This document shows, one piece after another, positions 52,516-60,483 of a stretch of 64,000 nt of DNA. Origin of the DNA: Burkholderia sp. Bp8992 (lineage in GTDB: Bacteria > Pseudomonadota > Gammaproteobacteria > Burkholderiales > Burkholderiaceae). The stretch's first letter is position 1. The number at the start of each line of letters is the position of its first letter. The stretch spans positions 1 to 64,000 of the forward strand of contig NZ_QTQI01000021.1 in assembly GCF_003853705.1 (NCBI RefSeq), given 5' to 3'. Position numbers and translations under genes: made by a program. The notes beneath the pieces are model-generated. The model was not told the DNA's origin, ran no database searches, and saw only the letters and a list, made by a program, of their open reading frames with translations.

Positions 52516-55512
52516 ATGCAAACCACCGACAACGCGACGTCCCAGTACGAGAGCGCCTCGAGCCGTCCGCTCGGCGGGACCGAACAGGGCGCGAAGGCGC
52601 TCGCGCCGCAGGCCACGTTCGCCGACTACAAGGTGATCCGCCGCAACGGCAGCGTGGTGTCGTTCGAACCTTCGAAGATCGCGATCGCGGTGACCAAGGC
52701 TTTCCTGGCCGTCAACGGCGGGCAGGGCGCGGCATCGGCACGCGTGCGCGAGCAAGTCGAACAGCTGACGCACAACGTCGTGCGCGCACTCGTGCGCAGC
52801 CGCCCGAACGGCGGTACGTTCCATATCGAAGACATCCAGGACCAGGTCGAACTCGCGCTGATGCGCGGCGGCGAGCACAACGTCGCGCGTGCGTACGTGC
52901 TGTACCGCGAGAAGCGCCACCTCGAGCGCCAGCATGCGGGCGAGGAAGCAGCGGCAGCGGGCGGCGAGGCGAGCACCGGCATCAACGTCGTCGACAACGG
53001 CGTCACGCGCCCGCTCGACCTGAACGCGCTGCGTGCGTTGATCGTGTCGGCATGCGACGGCCTCGGCGCTGCGGTTAACCCTGACCCGATCGTCGCGGAA
53101 ACGGTGAAGAACCTGTACGACGGCGTGCCGATGAGCCAGGTCTACGACTCGGCGATCCTCGCAGCGCGCACGATGATCGAAAAGGATCCGGCATACAGCC
53201 AGGTCACGGCCCGCATCCTGCTGCACACGATCCGTCGCGAGATCCTCGGCGAGGAAGTCGTGCAGGCCGAGATGCCGGCCCGCTACGCCGAATACTTCCC
53301 GCAGTTCCTGAAGCGCGGCGTCGACGCCGGCCTGCTCGACGACAAGCTGCTGCAGTTCGACCTGAAGCGCCTCGGCGAAGCGCTCGACGCGAACCGCGAC
53401 CTGCAGTTCGGCTACCTCGGCCTGCAGACGCTGTACGACCGCTACTTCCTGCACGTCGAAGGCGCGCGCATCGAAATGCCGCAGGCATTCTTCATGCGCG
53501 TCGCGATGGGCCTGTCGCTGAACGAGATCGACCGCGAAACGCGCGCGATCGAGTTCTACAACGTGCTGTCGAGCTTCGACTTCATGAGCTCGACGCCGAC
53601 GCTGTTCAATTCGGGCACGCACCGCTCGCAGCTGTCGTCGTGCTACCTGACGACGGTCGCGGACGATCTCGACGGCATCTATGAAGCGCTGAAGGAAAAC
53701 GCGCTGCTGTCGAAGTTCGCCGGCGGCCTCGGCAACGACTGGACGCGCGTGCGTGCACTCGGCTCGCATATCAAGGGCACGAACGGCAAGTCGCAAGGCG
53801 TGGTCCCGTTCCTGAAGGTCGTGAACGACACGGCCGTCGCGGTGAACCAGGGCGGCAAGCGCAAGGGCGCGGTCTGCGCGTACCTCGAATCGTGGCACCT
53901 GGACATCGAGGAGTTCCTCGAGCTGCGCAAGAACACCGGTGACGACCGTCGCCGTACGCACGACATGAACACGGCGAACTGGATTCCCGACCTGTTCATG
54001 AAGCGCGTGATGGAAGGTGGCGACTGGACGCTGTTCTCGCCGTCGACCTGCCCGGACCTGCACGACAAGTTCGGCGCCGATTTCGAGAAGGCTTACACGG
54101 CTTACGAAGACAAGGTCGCGCGCGGCGAGATCAAGCTGTTCAAGAAGGTCCCGGCGGCGCAGCTCTGGCGCAAGATGCTCGGCATGCTGTTCGAGACGGG
54201 CCACCCGTGGATCACGTTCAAGGATCCGTGCAACGTGCGCTCGCCGCAGCAGCACGTCGGCGTCGTCCACTCGTCGAACCTGTGCACGGAAATCACGCTG
54301 AACACGAGCGACACCGAAATCGCGGTGTGCAACCTCGGCTCGGTGAACCTGGTCGCCCACCTGGTGAAGCAGGCCGACGGCAGCTACGCGCTCGACCACG
54401 ACAAGCTGAAGCGCACGATCAGCGTCGCGATGCGCATGCTCGACAACGTGATCGACATCAACTACTACGCGGTGCCGAAGGCGCGTAACTCGAACCTGAA
54501 GCACCGCCCGGTCGGCATGGGCATCATGGGCTTCCAGGACTGCCTGCACCTGCTGCGTACGCCGTACGCGTCGGAAGCGGCGGTCGAGTTCGCCGACCGT
54601 TCGATGGAAGCCGTCTGCTACTACGCGTATCACGCGTCGACCGAACTGGCCGAGGAGCGCGGCCGCTACTCGAGCTACCGCGGCTCGCTGTGGGATCGCG
54701 GCATCCTCCCGCAGGACACGCTGAAGCTGCTGGCCGAAGCGCGTGGCGGCTACGTCGAGGTCGACACGTCGGAATCGCTCGACTGGACGACGCTGCGTGC
54801 GCGGATCGCCACGCACGGCATGCGCAACTCGAACTGCGTCGCGATCGCGCCAACGGCGACGATCTCGAACATCATCGGCGTGTCGGCATGCATCGAGCCG
54901 ACCTTCCAGAACCTGTACGTGAAGTCGAACCTGTCGGGCGAATTCACGGTGGTGAACGAGTACCTCGTTCGCGACCTGAAGGAACGCGGCCTGTGGGACG
55001 AAGTGATGGTCGCCGACCTGAAGTACTTCGACGGCATGCTGTCGCGCATCGACCGCATCCCGGCCGACCTGCGCGCGATCTACGCGACCGCGTTCGAAGT
55101 CGACCCGACGTGGCTGGTCGAAGCGGCATCGCGTCGCCAGAAGTGGATCGACCAGGCGCAGTCGCTGAACATCTACATGGGCGGCGCGTCGGGCAAGAAG
55201 CTCGACGAGGTCTACAAGCTCGCATGGCTGCGCGGCCTGAAGACGACCTACTACCTCCGCACGATGGCGGCGACGCACGTCGAGAAGTCGACGGTCGCAC
55301 ACGGCGCGCTGAACGCAGTGCCGACGGGTGGCGGCTCGAGCAGCGGCGGCGCGCAAGGCGCAGCCGGCGGCTTCGGCGCGGCAGGCGGTGCGGCATCGTC
55401 GTCGGGTGCAGTCGACGCGGCATCGGCGCTCGCGCCGGTCGAGGCCGACGGTCCGGTGTGCACGATGCGTCCGGGCGATCCGGGCTTCGACGAGTGCGAA
55501 GCGTGCCAGTAA
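52516..55512 (+). CDS. nrdA: Class Ia ribonucleoside-diphosphate reductase alpha subunit
   Basis: A 998-residue large subunit reducing ribonucleotides to deoxyribonucleotides with NrdB. An ATP-cone allosteric domain (about residues 38-135, VIRRNGSVVSFEPSKI) precedes the ten-stranded barrel domain. LNSGTHRSQLSSC carries the first active-site cysteine, NLCTEI the radical-site cysteine region and SNC the partner region; the tail ends in CEAC, the shuttle pair reduced by thioredoxin. It is much longer than E. coli NrdA (761) because of N-terminal and insert sequence plus a Gly/Ala/Ser linker (about 935-980) before the tail. AGGAG precedes the ATG. Confidence 0.95.
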   Translation: MQTTDNATSQYESASSRPLGGTEQGAKALAPQATFADYKVIRRNGSVVSFEPSKIAIAVTKAFLAVNGGQGAASARVREQVEQLTHNVVRALVRSRPNGGTFHIEDIQDQVELALMRGGEHNVARAYVLYREKRHLERQHAGEEAAAAGGEASTGINVVDNGVTRPLDLNALRALIVSACDGLGAAVNPDPIVAETVKNLYDGVPMSQVYDSAILAARTMIEKDPAYSQVTARILLHTIRREILGEEVVQAEMPARYAEYFPQFLKRGVDAGLLDDKLLQFDLKRLGEALDANRDLQFGYLGLQTLYDRYFLHVEGARIEMPQAFFMRVAMGLSLNEIDRETRAIEFYNVLSSFDFMSSTPTLFNSGTHRSQLSSCYLTTVADDLDGIYEALKENALLSKFAGGLGNDWTRVRALGSHIKGTNGKSQGVVPFLKVVNDTAVAVNQGGKRKGAVCAYLESWHLDIEEFLELRKNTGDDRRRTHDMNTANWIPDLFMKRVMEGGDWTLFSPSTCPDLHDKFGADFEKAYTAYEDKVARGEIKLFKKVPAAQLWRKMLGMLFETGHPWITFKDPCNVRSPQQHVGVVHSSNLCTEITLNTSDTEIAVCNLGSVNLVAHLVKQADGSYALDHDKLKRTISVAMRMLDNVIDINYYAVPKARNSNLKHRPVGMGIMGFQDCLHLLRTPYASEAAVEFADRSMEAVCYYAYHASTELAEERGRYSSYRGSLWDRGILPQDTLKLLAEARGGYVEVDTSESLDWTTLRARIATHGMRNSNCVAIAPTATISNIIGVSACIEPTFQNLYVKSNLSGEFTVVNEYLVRDLKERGLWDEVMVADLKYFDGMLSRIDRIPADLRAIYATAFEVDPTWLVEAASRRQKWIDQAQSLNIYMGGASGKKLDEVYKLAWLRGLKTTYYLRTMAATHVEKSTVAHGALNAVPTGGGSSSGGAQGAAGGFGAAGGAASSSGAVDAASALAPVEADGPVCTMRPGDPGFDECEACQ

Positions 55513-55877
55513 CGCAGTGCGCCTGACCTGAGAAGCAGGCAACGGCGGCGCACACGACGACCGATCGAGGTTGAAGTGTGCGCCGCTCTCAACTAAAAAA
55601 ATGATAAGGAATCTGTAACGCGGCACCTGCGTTGCAGGCAGTGACAAGCGATCGAAACATCCCCGACGACGTCGCGTTTCGATCAGCGTTCGATGCGTCG
55701 AGCGCACCTCGCGATACAAGCGCGACTCACATCGCGCGCTGCATGAACGACGATGCGTTGCTCAAAGTGTTGTATCGAGGTCGCAACGCGAATCGAAAAA
55801 AGGATTTTTCGTGAGCGAACCCTTTTATCGCTCAGGAAAAGATGGTACAAACCGTTCTAAATTGATGGTGAGAATTT
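55513..55877. other. nrdA-nrdB spacer with two perfect inverted repeats
   Basis: A 365-base stretch, unusually long for two subunits of one enzyme. GCGGCGCACAC (55545-55555) pairs perfectly with GTGTGCGCCGC (55576-55586) and is followed by an A-rich run, so it does not look like a plus-strand terminator. GATCGAAAC (55650-55658) pairs with GTTTCGATC (55676-55684). A 60-codon open frame here shows no protein resemblance. No second NrdR box was found; nrdB may have its own promoter in the A/T-richer part after 55780. Confidence 0.6.
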
Positions 55878-57089
55878 ATGCTCAACTGGGATGACGAGAA
55901 GACTGCCGTAACCCCCGCGAGCGGAGCGCAGCAAAACGCGATGCGCACCTCCGCCGGGATGGCTGTCGGAATGCAGGCTGCAACGCCTGCCGCCCATCAG
56001 GTCCGTGACATTTTCGAAGGCGATCTTGCGGTGCCGCCGCAAGCATCGGCTGTTCCCGCCGGCGGTTCGGAAGCGCGGGTCAATGTCGCCGACAAGCGCA
56101 TCATCAACGGCCAGACTGACGTCAATCAGCTGGTGCCGTTCAAGTACAAGTGGGCGTGGGAAAAGTATCTGGCCGGTTGCGCGAACCACTGGATGCCGCA
56201 GGAAATCAACATGTCCCGCGACATCGCACTGTGGAAGGACCCGAACGGTCTGACCGAGGACGAGCGCCGCATCGTGAAGCGCAACCTCGGCTTCTTCGTG
56301 ACGGCCGATTCGCTCGCGGCGAACAACATCGTGCTCGGCACGTACCGCCACATCACGGCGCCCGAGTGCCGGCAGTTCCTGCTGCGCCAGGCGTTCGAGG
56401 AAGCGATCCACACGCACGCGTACCAATATATTGTCGAATCGCTCGGTCTCGACGAAGGCGAGATCTTCAACGCGTACCACGAGGTCACGTCGATCCGCGC
56501 GAAGGACGAATTCCTGATCCCGTTCATCCACACGCTGACGGATCCGGCCTTCAAGACCGGCACGCTCGAAGCGGACCAGAAGCTGCTGAAGTCGCTGATC
56601 GTGTTCGCCTGCATCATGGAAGGCCTGTTCTTCTATGTCGGGTTCACGCAGATCCTCGCACTCGGCCGCCAGAACAAGATGACGGGTGCTGCAGAGCAAT
56701 ATCAGTACATCCTGCGCGACGAGTCGATGCACTGCAATTTCGGCATCGACCTGATCAACCAGATCAAGCTCGAGAATCCGCATCTCTGGACCGCGGAATT
56801 CCGCGCCGAGATCCGCGAGCTGTTCAAGCAGGCTGTCGAACTCGAGTACCGCTACGCCGAGGACACGATGCCGCGCGGCGTGCTGGGCCTGAACGCGTCG
56901 ATGTTCAAGAGCTATCTGCGCTTCATCAGCAACCGCCGTTGCCAGCAGATCGGCCTCGACCCGCTGTATCCGAACGAGGAAAACCCGTTCCCGTGGATGA
57001 GCGAGATGATCGACCTGAAGAAGGAACGCAACTTCTTCGAGACGCGTGTGATCGAGTATCAGACGGGGGGCGCGCTGTCCTGGGAATAA
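55878..57089 (+). CDS. nrdB: Class Ia ribonucleoside-diphosphate reductase beta subunit
   Basis: A 403-residue ferritin-like subunit that houses the di-iron centre and tyrosyl radical. Metal ligands appear in the expected places: the Asp/Glu region around [18 protein letters not shown] (E-x2-H) and RDESMHCNF (E-x2-H). The C-terminal peptide that docks to NrdA is ...[15 protein letters not shown] sequence precedes the ATG. It follows nrdA after a structured 365-nt spacer. Confidence 0.96.
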   Translation: MLNWDDEKTAVTPASGAQQNAMRTSAGMAVGMQAATPAAHQVRDIFEGDLAVPPQASAVPAGGSEARVNVADKRIINGQTDVNQLVPFKYKWAWEKYLAGCANHWMPQEINMSRDIALWKDPNGLTEDERRIVKRNLGFFVTADSLAANNIVLGTYRHITAPECRQFLLRQAFEEAIHTHAYQYIVESLGLDEGEIFNAYHEVTSIRAKDEFLIPFIHTLTDPAFKTGTLEADQKLLKSLIVFACIMEGLFFYVGFTQILALGRQNKMTGAAEQYQYILRDESMHCNFGIDLINQIKLENPHLWTAEFRAEIRELFKQAVELEYRYAEDTMPRGVLGLNASMFKSYLRFISNRRCQQIGLDPLYPNEENPFPWMSEMIDLKKERNFFETRVIEYQTGGALSWE

Positions 57090-57527
57090 CCCGCAGCAGC
57101 GAACCCGTCACATGATGTGAGCAGCCGGTGGCCTCTCGGCCCCGGCCCAAGGTTTAGGAGCAAGAACGCCTGATGCAAAGCATGCCCGGTGCCTTAACGG
57201 CCCAACGATACGACAGGCACTTTGCGAACCCTTCAGTGGGATGGGCAAACTTCCCTCCGGATAAAGCGGACGGCCGTGTGGCGGTCCGCTTGATCAAGCG
57301 ATTAGGGGTAGCGGCGCGAGGTGCGCCGGCTACCGACTTGATTTGGCGCGCGAGGCCAAGTGGTCACGCGCGCCATACCGTATTCATTAGCGTAAGCGCG
57401 TGGTATCCGCGTACGCCGATGAATAGCCCGCTTCGAAGCGCACGTCCTGAACAGCGTCCGCGGGAAGCGGGTTTTGACGAAGGGTGTAGTTTGAACTGAC
57501 TCTCATCTGAACCTGAAGGAGAACAAC
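57090..57527. other. nrdB to H1-like spacer: consecutive strong hairpins, candidate structured RNA
   Basis: A 438-base region without a convincing gene. Hairpins in order: 57124-57146 (GCCGG-GGCC/GGCC-CCGGC); 57264-57291 (AAGCGGAC/GTCCGCTT, extended by GCC/GGC); 57307-57334 (GGTAGCGGCGC/GCGCC-GCTACC); 57344-57375 (TGGCGCGCG/CGCGCGCCA); 57381-57425 (TATTCAT, GCGTA and CGCG arms all matched); then CCCGCTTC (57427-57434) with GAAGCGGG (57464-57471) followed by TTTT. The density of perfect stems is far above neighbouring spacers, so a leader RNA or independent small RNA is likely. Confidence 0.65.
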
Positions 57528-58178
57528 ATGGCTACTGCCAAGAAGAAACCGGCTGCTAAGAAGGTTGCTGCCAAGAAGACCGTTGCGAAGAAGGCTGCTG
57601 CTCCGGCGAAGAAGGCCGCTGCAGTGAAGAAGGTCGCAGCGAAGAAAGTCGCCGTGAAGAAGGTTGCTGCGAAGAAGGCAGCACCGGCGAAGAAGGCCGC
57701 TGCAAAGAAGGTCGCAGCGAAGAAGGTCGCGGTGAAGAAGGTTGCAGCCAAGAAGGTCGCAGCGAAGAAAGTCGCGGTGAAGAAGGTTGCTGCAAAGAAG
57801 GCAGCACCGGCTAAGAAGGCCGCTGCGAAGAAGGTTGCAGCCAAGAAAGTCGCAGTGAAGAAGGTTGCTGCGAAGAAGGCAGCACCGGCGAAGAAGGCCG
57901 CTGCGAAGAAGGCTGCGCCTGCGAAGAAGGCTGCTGCGAAGAAGGCCGCGCCTGCGAAGAAGGCTGCCGCGAAGAAGGCTGCGCCTGCCAAGAAGGCTGC
58001 CCCTGCGAAGGCGGCTGCTGCTCCGGCGAAGAAGGCTGCTGCTCCGAAGAAGGCCGTCGTGAAGAAGGCTGCGCCGGCAACGACCGCGTCGACCGCATCG
58101 GTTGCGCCGGCATCGGGCGTGAAGACCGCGCTCAACCCGGCAGCTGCGTGGCCGTTCCCGACCGGCAGCCGTCCGTAA
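57528..58178 (+). CDS. Histone H1-like Lys/Ala-rich DNA-binding protein
   Basis: A 216-residue protein made almost entirely of Lys-, Ala-, Val- and Pro-rich repeats (KKVAA, KKVAV, PAKKA), like the C-terminal domain of eukaryotic histone H1 and the bacterial AlgP/HctB-type proteins. A 26-residue unit starting VAAKKVAVKKVAAKK occurs in full three times between residues 36 and 128, then AAPAKKAAAKK units follow. The last 30 residues are less basic and end WPFPTGSRP. It should be disordered and bind DNA or RNA unspecifically; condensing the nucleoid is an inference. AAGGAG lies 8 nt before the ATG. Repeat number is likely to vary between strains. Confidence 0.9.
   Translation: MATAKKKPAAKKVAAKKTVAKKAAAPAKKAAAVKKVAAKKVAVKKVAAKKAAPAKKAAAKKVAAKKVAVKKVAAKKVAAKKVAVKKVAAKKAAPAKKAAAKKVAAKKVAVKKVAAKKAAPAKKAAAKKAAPAKKAAAKKAAPAKKAAAKKAAPAKKAAPAKAAAAPAKKAAAPKKAVVKKAAPATTASTASVAPASGVKTALNPAAAWPFPTGSRP
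57633..57911 (+). repeat. In-frame tandem repeats in the H1-like gene
   Basis: DNA repeats of 78 bases (26 codons) with one shorter 45-base copy, built from 15-base sub-units of the KK-VAA type. Because all units are multiples of three, recombination or slippage would change protein length without a frameshift. Confidence 0.85.
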
Positions 58179-58197
58179 TCTCGGCTGGCCAGCACCA

Positions 58198-58242
58198 CCC
58201 GGACACTCACGTGGTGTCCGTGGGTTGAGTAGCGCTACTCAA
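58198..58242 (+). repeat. Two palindromes after the H1-like gene
   Basis: A CGGACAC/GTGTCCG hairpin (about 58199-58220) is followed by an 18-base perfect palindrome TTGAGTAGCGCTACTCAA (58225-58242), just before the terminator. They may be 3'-UTR hairpins of the H1-like mRNA. Confidence 0.7.
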
Positions 58243-58246
58243 TCAG

Positions 58247-58280
58247 TCCCGCCATCTGGCTCAGGTGGCGGGATTTTTTT
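58247..58280 (+). terminator. Terminator of the H1-like gene
   Basis: TCCCGCCA / TGGCGGGA stem (perfect 8 bp, loop of 11) followed by seven T residues. Confidence 0.93.
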
Positions 58281-58321
58281 CGTCCGGACTCACCGAACGG
58301 GAGGTTGCCGCGAGTACGGAC

Positions 58322-58356
58322 GAAAAAAAACGCATGTGCAGCTTCGCACATGCGTT
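58322..58356 (-). terminator. Terminator of the slyB-like gene
   Basis: On the minus strand AACGCATGTGC / GCACATGCGTT (perfect 11 bp) with a six-base loop is followed by a T tract. It lies 36 nt after the stop of the minus-strand lipoprotein gene and closes the accC-to-slyB series. Confidence 0.92.
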
Positions 58357-58391
58357 CGACCGCGGCTTGCGCCGCGTGCTGAGGATGCCGG

Positions 58392-58865
58392 TTAGTGCGT
58401 GACGCGCGTGACGCCGCCGCTCGACAGCAGCCGCACGCGCTCGCCGGCGCGGAACGCTTCGCCGCTCGCTGCCTGCGTGATCGAGCGAAGATCGCCGTTG
58501 TCGAGGCGCACGGTGATTTCGACACCGTTCGCCGTGCTGAGGTTTTCGCCGACCGCGTTACCCGCGACCGCGCCGACGAGGCCGCCGGCGATTGCCGTCA
58601 GGATCGAGCCCTTGCCGCCGCCGATCGCACTGCCTGCGACCGCGCCGAGGGCGCCGCCGCCGAGCGTGCCGATCGCGCTGCCGCCGCCGTCGGACTGGAT
58701 GCGTACCGCGCGGACGCTTTCGACCGTGCCCATGCGGACCGTCTGTTCGCGCTGCGCCTGGCCGACGCTATAGACATCGGCCGAACCGGGTGCCGTGAAG
58801 CAGCCGGCGAGCGTCAGCGTGGCCGTCAGCATGGCCGCGAGCGTGAGGGTTTTTTTCGTCAACAT
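58392..58865 (-). CDS. SlyB/Pcp-like glycine-zipper outer membrane lipoprotein
   Basis: A 157-residue lipoprotein. The signal peptide ends in the lipobox LAGC (Cys about residue 22). The mature part has the glycine zipper 2TM domain (about 62-108: GGGALGAVAGSAIGGG and GGLVGAVAGNAVGE) and a C-terminal SH3-like beta segment. SlyB proteins guard outer membrane integrity in enterobacteria and are PhoP-regulated there; regulation here is not visible. It is 19 nt after the PfkB kinase gene. Confidence 0.9.
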   Translation of the reverse strand: MLTKKTLTLAAMLTATLTLAGCFTAPGSADVYSVGQAQREQTVRMGTVESVRAVRIQSDGGGSAIGTLGGGALGAVAGSAIGGGKGSILTAIAGGLVGAVAGNAVGENLSTANGVEITVRLDNGDLRSITQAASGEAFRAGERVRLLSSGGVTRVTH

Positions 58866-58884
58866 TTTTGCGCTCCCACAATAT

Positions 58885-59823
58885 TCATTTGAGACTGTAA
58901 CCGAATGCAGTCTCGAAGCGCGCGTCGATTTCGGCGCGCGTCAGTGCGTAAGTCTGGGGCCCCTGGTGGGCGATCTTGATCGAGCCCATCAGGCTCGCGA
59001 GGCGCCCCGTGGTTGCCCAGTCGAGGCCATGCTCGATGCCGTACAGCAGGCCGCCGCGGAAGGCATCGCCACAGCCGGTCGGATCGGCGATACGCTCGGC
59101 CGGCACGACGGGAATCTGCTCCGTGCCCTGCTTGTGGCGGATGGTCGCGCCGTGCTCGCCACGCGTAATGACGAGAGCGTCGACCCGGCTGGCGATTTCA
59201 TCTTCGGACCATCCCGTCTTGTCGCTCACCAGCTTGGCCTCGTAGTCGTTGACCGCTACATAGGTCGCAAGTTCAATGCTGCGGCGCAGCGTCGCACCGT
59301 CGAACAGCGGCAGACCCTGGCCCGGGTCGAACACGAACGGCACACCGGCCTTGGCGAGCTCTTCCACGTGCTGCACCATCCCGTCGAAGCCGTCCGGGCC
59401 GACGATCGCGAGCTTGATGTCCGGCGCGTCGCCCGCATGGTTCAGGTGCGACTGCATCATCGCGCCCGGGTGGAACGCGGTGATCTGGTTGTTGTCGAGA
59501 TCGGTCGTGATCATCGCCTGCGCCGTATACGTTTCGGGCAACACGCGAACGTGGTCGCGGCGCAGGCCGAGCTGGTCGAGCCGGTCGAGATACGGCTGCG
59601 CGTCGAGCGCGCCCACCGTCCCCATCACGCGTGCGTCGCCGCCGAGCAGGTGCAGCGCGTACGCGATGTTGCCCGCGCAGCCGCCGAATTCGCGACGCAT
59701 CGTCGGCACGAGGAAGCTCAGGTTGATGAGGTGCACCTGGTCGGGCAGGATGTGCTCGCGGAACCGCCCTTCGAAGGTCATGATGGAGTCGTAGGCGATC
59801 GAGCCGCAAATCAGCGTAGCCAA
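58885..59823 (-). CDS. PfkB family carbohydrate/nucleoside kinase
   Basis: A 312-residue ribokinase-fold kinase. The N-terminal GGCAGNIAYALHLLGG and the C-terminal DPTGCGDAFRGG (anion hole with catalytic Asp) are the two PfkB signatures. Resemblance is to the adenosine kinase-like subgroup often annotated as carbohydrate kinase; substrate cannot be fixed from sequence. It has no transporter or catabolic neighbour, being placed between tpx and the slyB-like gene. Confidence 0.87.
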   Translation of the reverse strand: MATLICGSIAYDSIMTFEGRFREHILPDQVHLINLSFLVPTMRREFGGCAGNIAYALHLLGGDARVMGTVGALDAQPYLDRLDQLGLRRDHVRVLPETYTAQAMITTDLDNNQITAFHPGAMMQSHLNHAGDAPDIKLAIVGPDGFDGMVQHVEELAKAGVPFVFDPGQGLPLFDGATLRRSIELATYVAVNDYEAKLVSDKTGWSEDEIASRVDALVITRGEHGATIRHKQGTEQIPVVPAERIADPTGCGDAFRGGLLYGIEHGLDWATTGRLASLMGSIKIAHQGPQTYALTRAEIDARFETAFGYSLK

Positions 59824-59908
59824 GGTGTGCGTTCCTGTAGAAATGAGGGACCCTGCGCGACAACGCCGCGCGAAGGGCGCGGCGCGGCAGGGGAAAGCGG
59901 TAGAAAGC

Positions 59909-60412
59909 TTACTTCAGTGCGGCGAGCGCTGCATCGTAGTTCGGCTCGTCCTTGATTTCGCCGACGAGTTCCGCGTGGATCACCTTGTCCTGCGCGTCGA
60001 GCACGACGACCGCGCGTGCGGTCAGGCCGTTCAGCGGGCCGCTCGTCACGTCGACGCCGTACGCGTTCGCGAACGCGCGGCCGGTACGGAACGTCGAGGC
60101 CGTCACGACGTTGGCGAGGCCTTCGGTCGTGCAGAAGCGCGTGGCGGCGAACGGCAGGTCGGCGGACACGACCACCACGACCGTGTTGTCGAGCGACGAC
60201 GCGGCTTCGTTGAACTTGCGGGTCGACGTCGCGCAGGTCGGCGTGTCGAGGCTCGGCACGATGTTCAGCACCTTGCGCTTGCCCGCGAAGCTGGCGAGCG
60301 ACAGGTCGGCGAGGTCCTTGCCGACCAGCTTGAAATCGGCGGCTTGGGCGCCGACGGCCGGGAACGTGCCGGCGAGATCGATCGGGTTGCCACCCAGCGT
60401 AACTTTGCTCAT
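59909..60412 (-). CDS. tpx: Thiol peroxidase Tpx
   Basis: A 167-residue periplasmic- or cytoplasmic-type atypical 2-Cys peroxiredoxin reducing lipid and hydrogen peroxides with thioredoxin. C60 in SLDTPTC is the peroxidatic and C94 in RFC the resolving cysteine, the spacing of E. coli Tpx. No signal peptide is present, so it should be cytoplasmic. The ATG at 60412 gives the normal [10 protein letters not shown] start. It is the second peroxiredoxin in this window, of a different subfamily from the one after ftsZ. Confidence 0.95.
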   Translation of the reverse strand: MSKVTLGGNPIDLAGTFPAVGAQAADFKLVGKDLADLSLASFAGKRKVLNIVPSLDTPTCATSTRKFNEAASSLDNTVVVVVSADLPFAATRFCTTEGLANVVTASTFRTGRAFANAYGVDVTSGPLNGLTARAVVVLDAQDKVIHAELVGEIKDEPNYDAALAALK

Positions 60413-60483
60413 GTTCGTGCTCCGAAATAGCGCGCCGGAGGCGCGCGGGTTGAGACGGGCGCGCATGCGCGCGCCGCGGCGCG

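Noticed and set aside
52288-55719. A 1143-codon minus-strand frame opposite nrdA, and similar long antisense frames opposite secA (27227-30097), ftsA/ftsZ (22004-24652), fadD (2584-4767) and ftsI (8813-10795)
   Set aside because: High G+C genes with G/C third positions leave antisense frames free of stops. The translations are Arg/His/Val-rich with no family resemblance, and the sense strand encodes a clear gene.
55632-55814. 60-codon frame in the nrdA-nrdB spacer
   Set aside because: TTG start without ribosome binding site, composition unlike coding neighbours, and it runs through a perfect inverted repeat.
57090-57475. nrdB to H1-like spacer tested as 6S RNA, tmRNA or RNase P RNA
   Set aside because: It lacks the long closing helix with central bubble of 6S, the tRNA-like ends of tmRNA and the conserved P RNA core.
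57633-57911. Repeats in the H1-like gene considered as a CRISPR-like array
   Set aside because: Repeats are contiguous, in frame and without unique spacers; no cas genes are present.
57556-58113. Antisense Ser/Pro/Gln/Arg-rich frames opposite the H1-like gene
   Set aside because: They are mirror images of the Lys/Ala codon repeats and carry no start signals.
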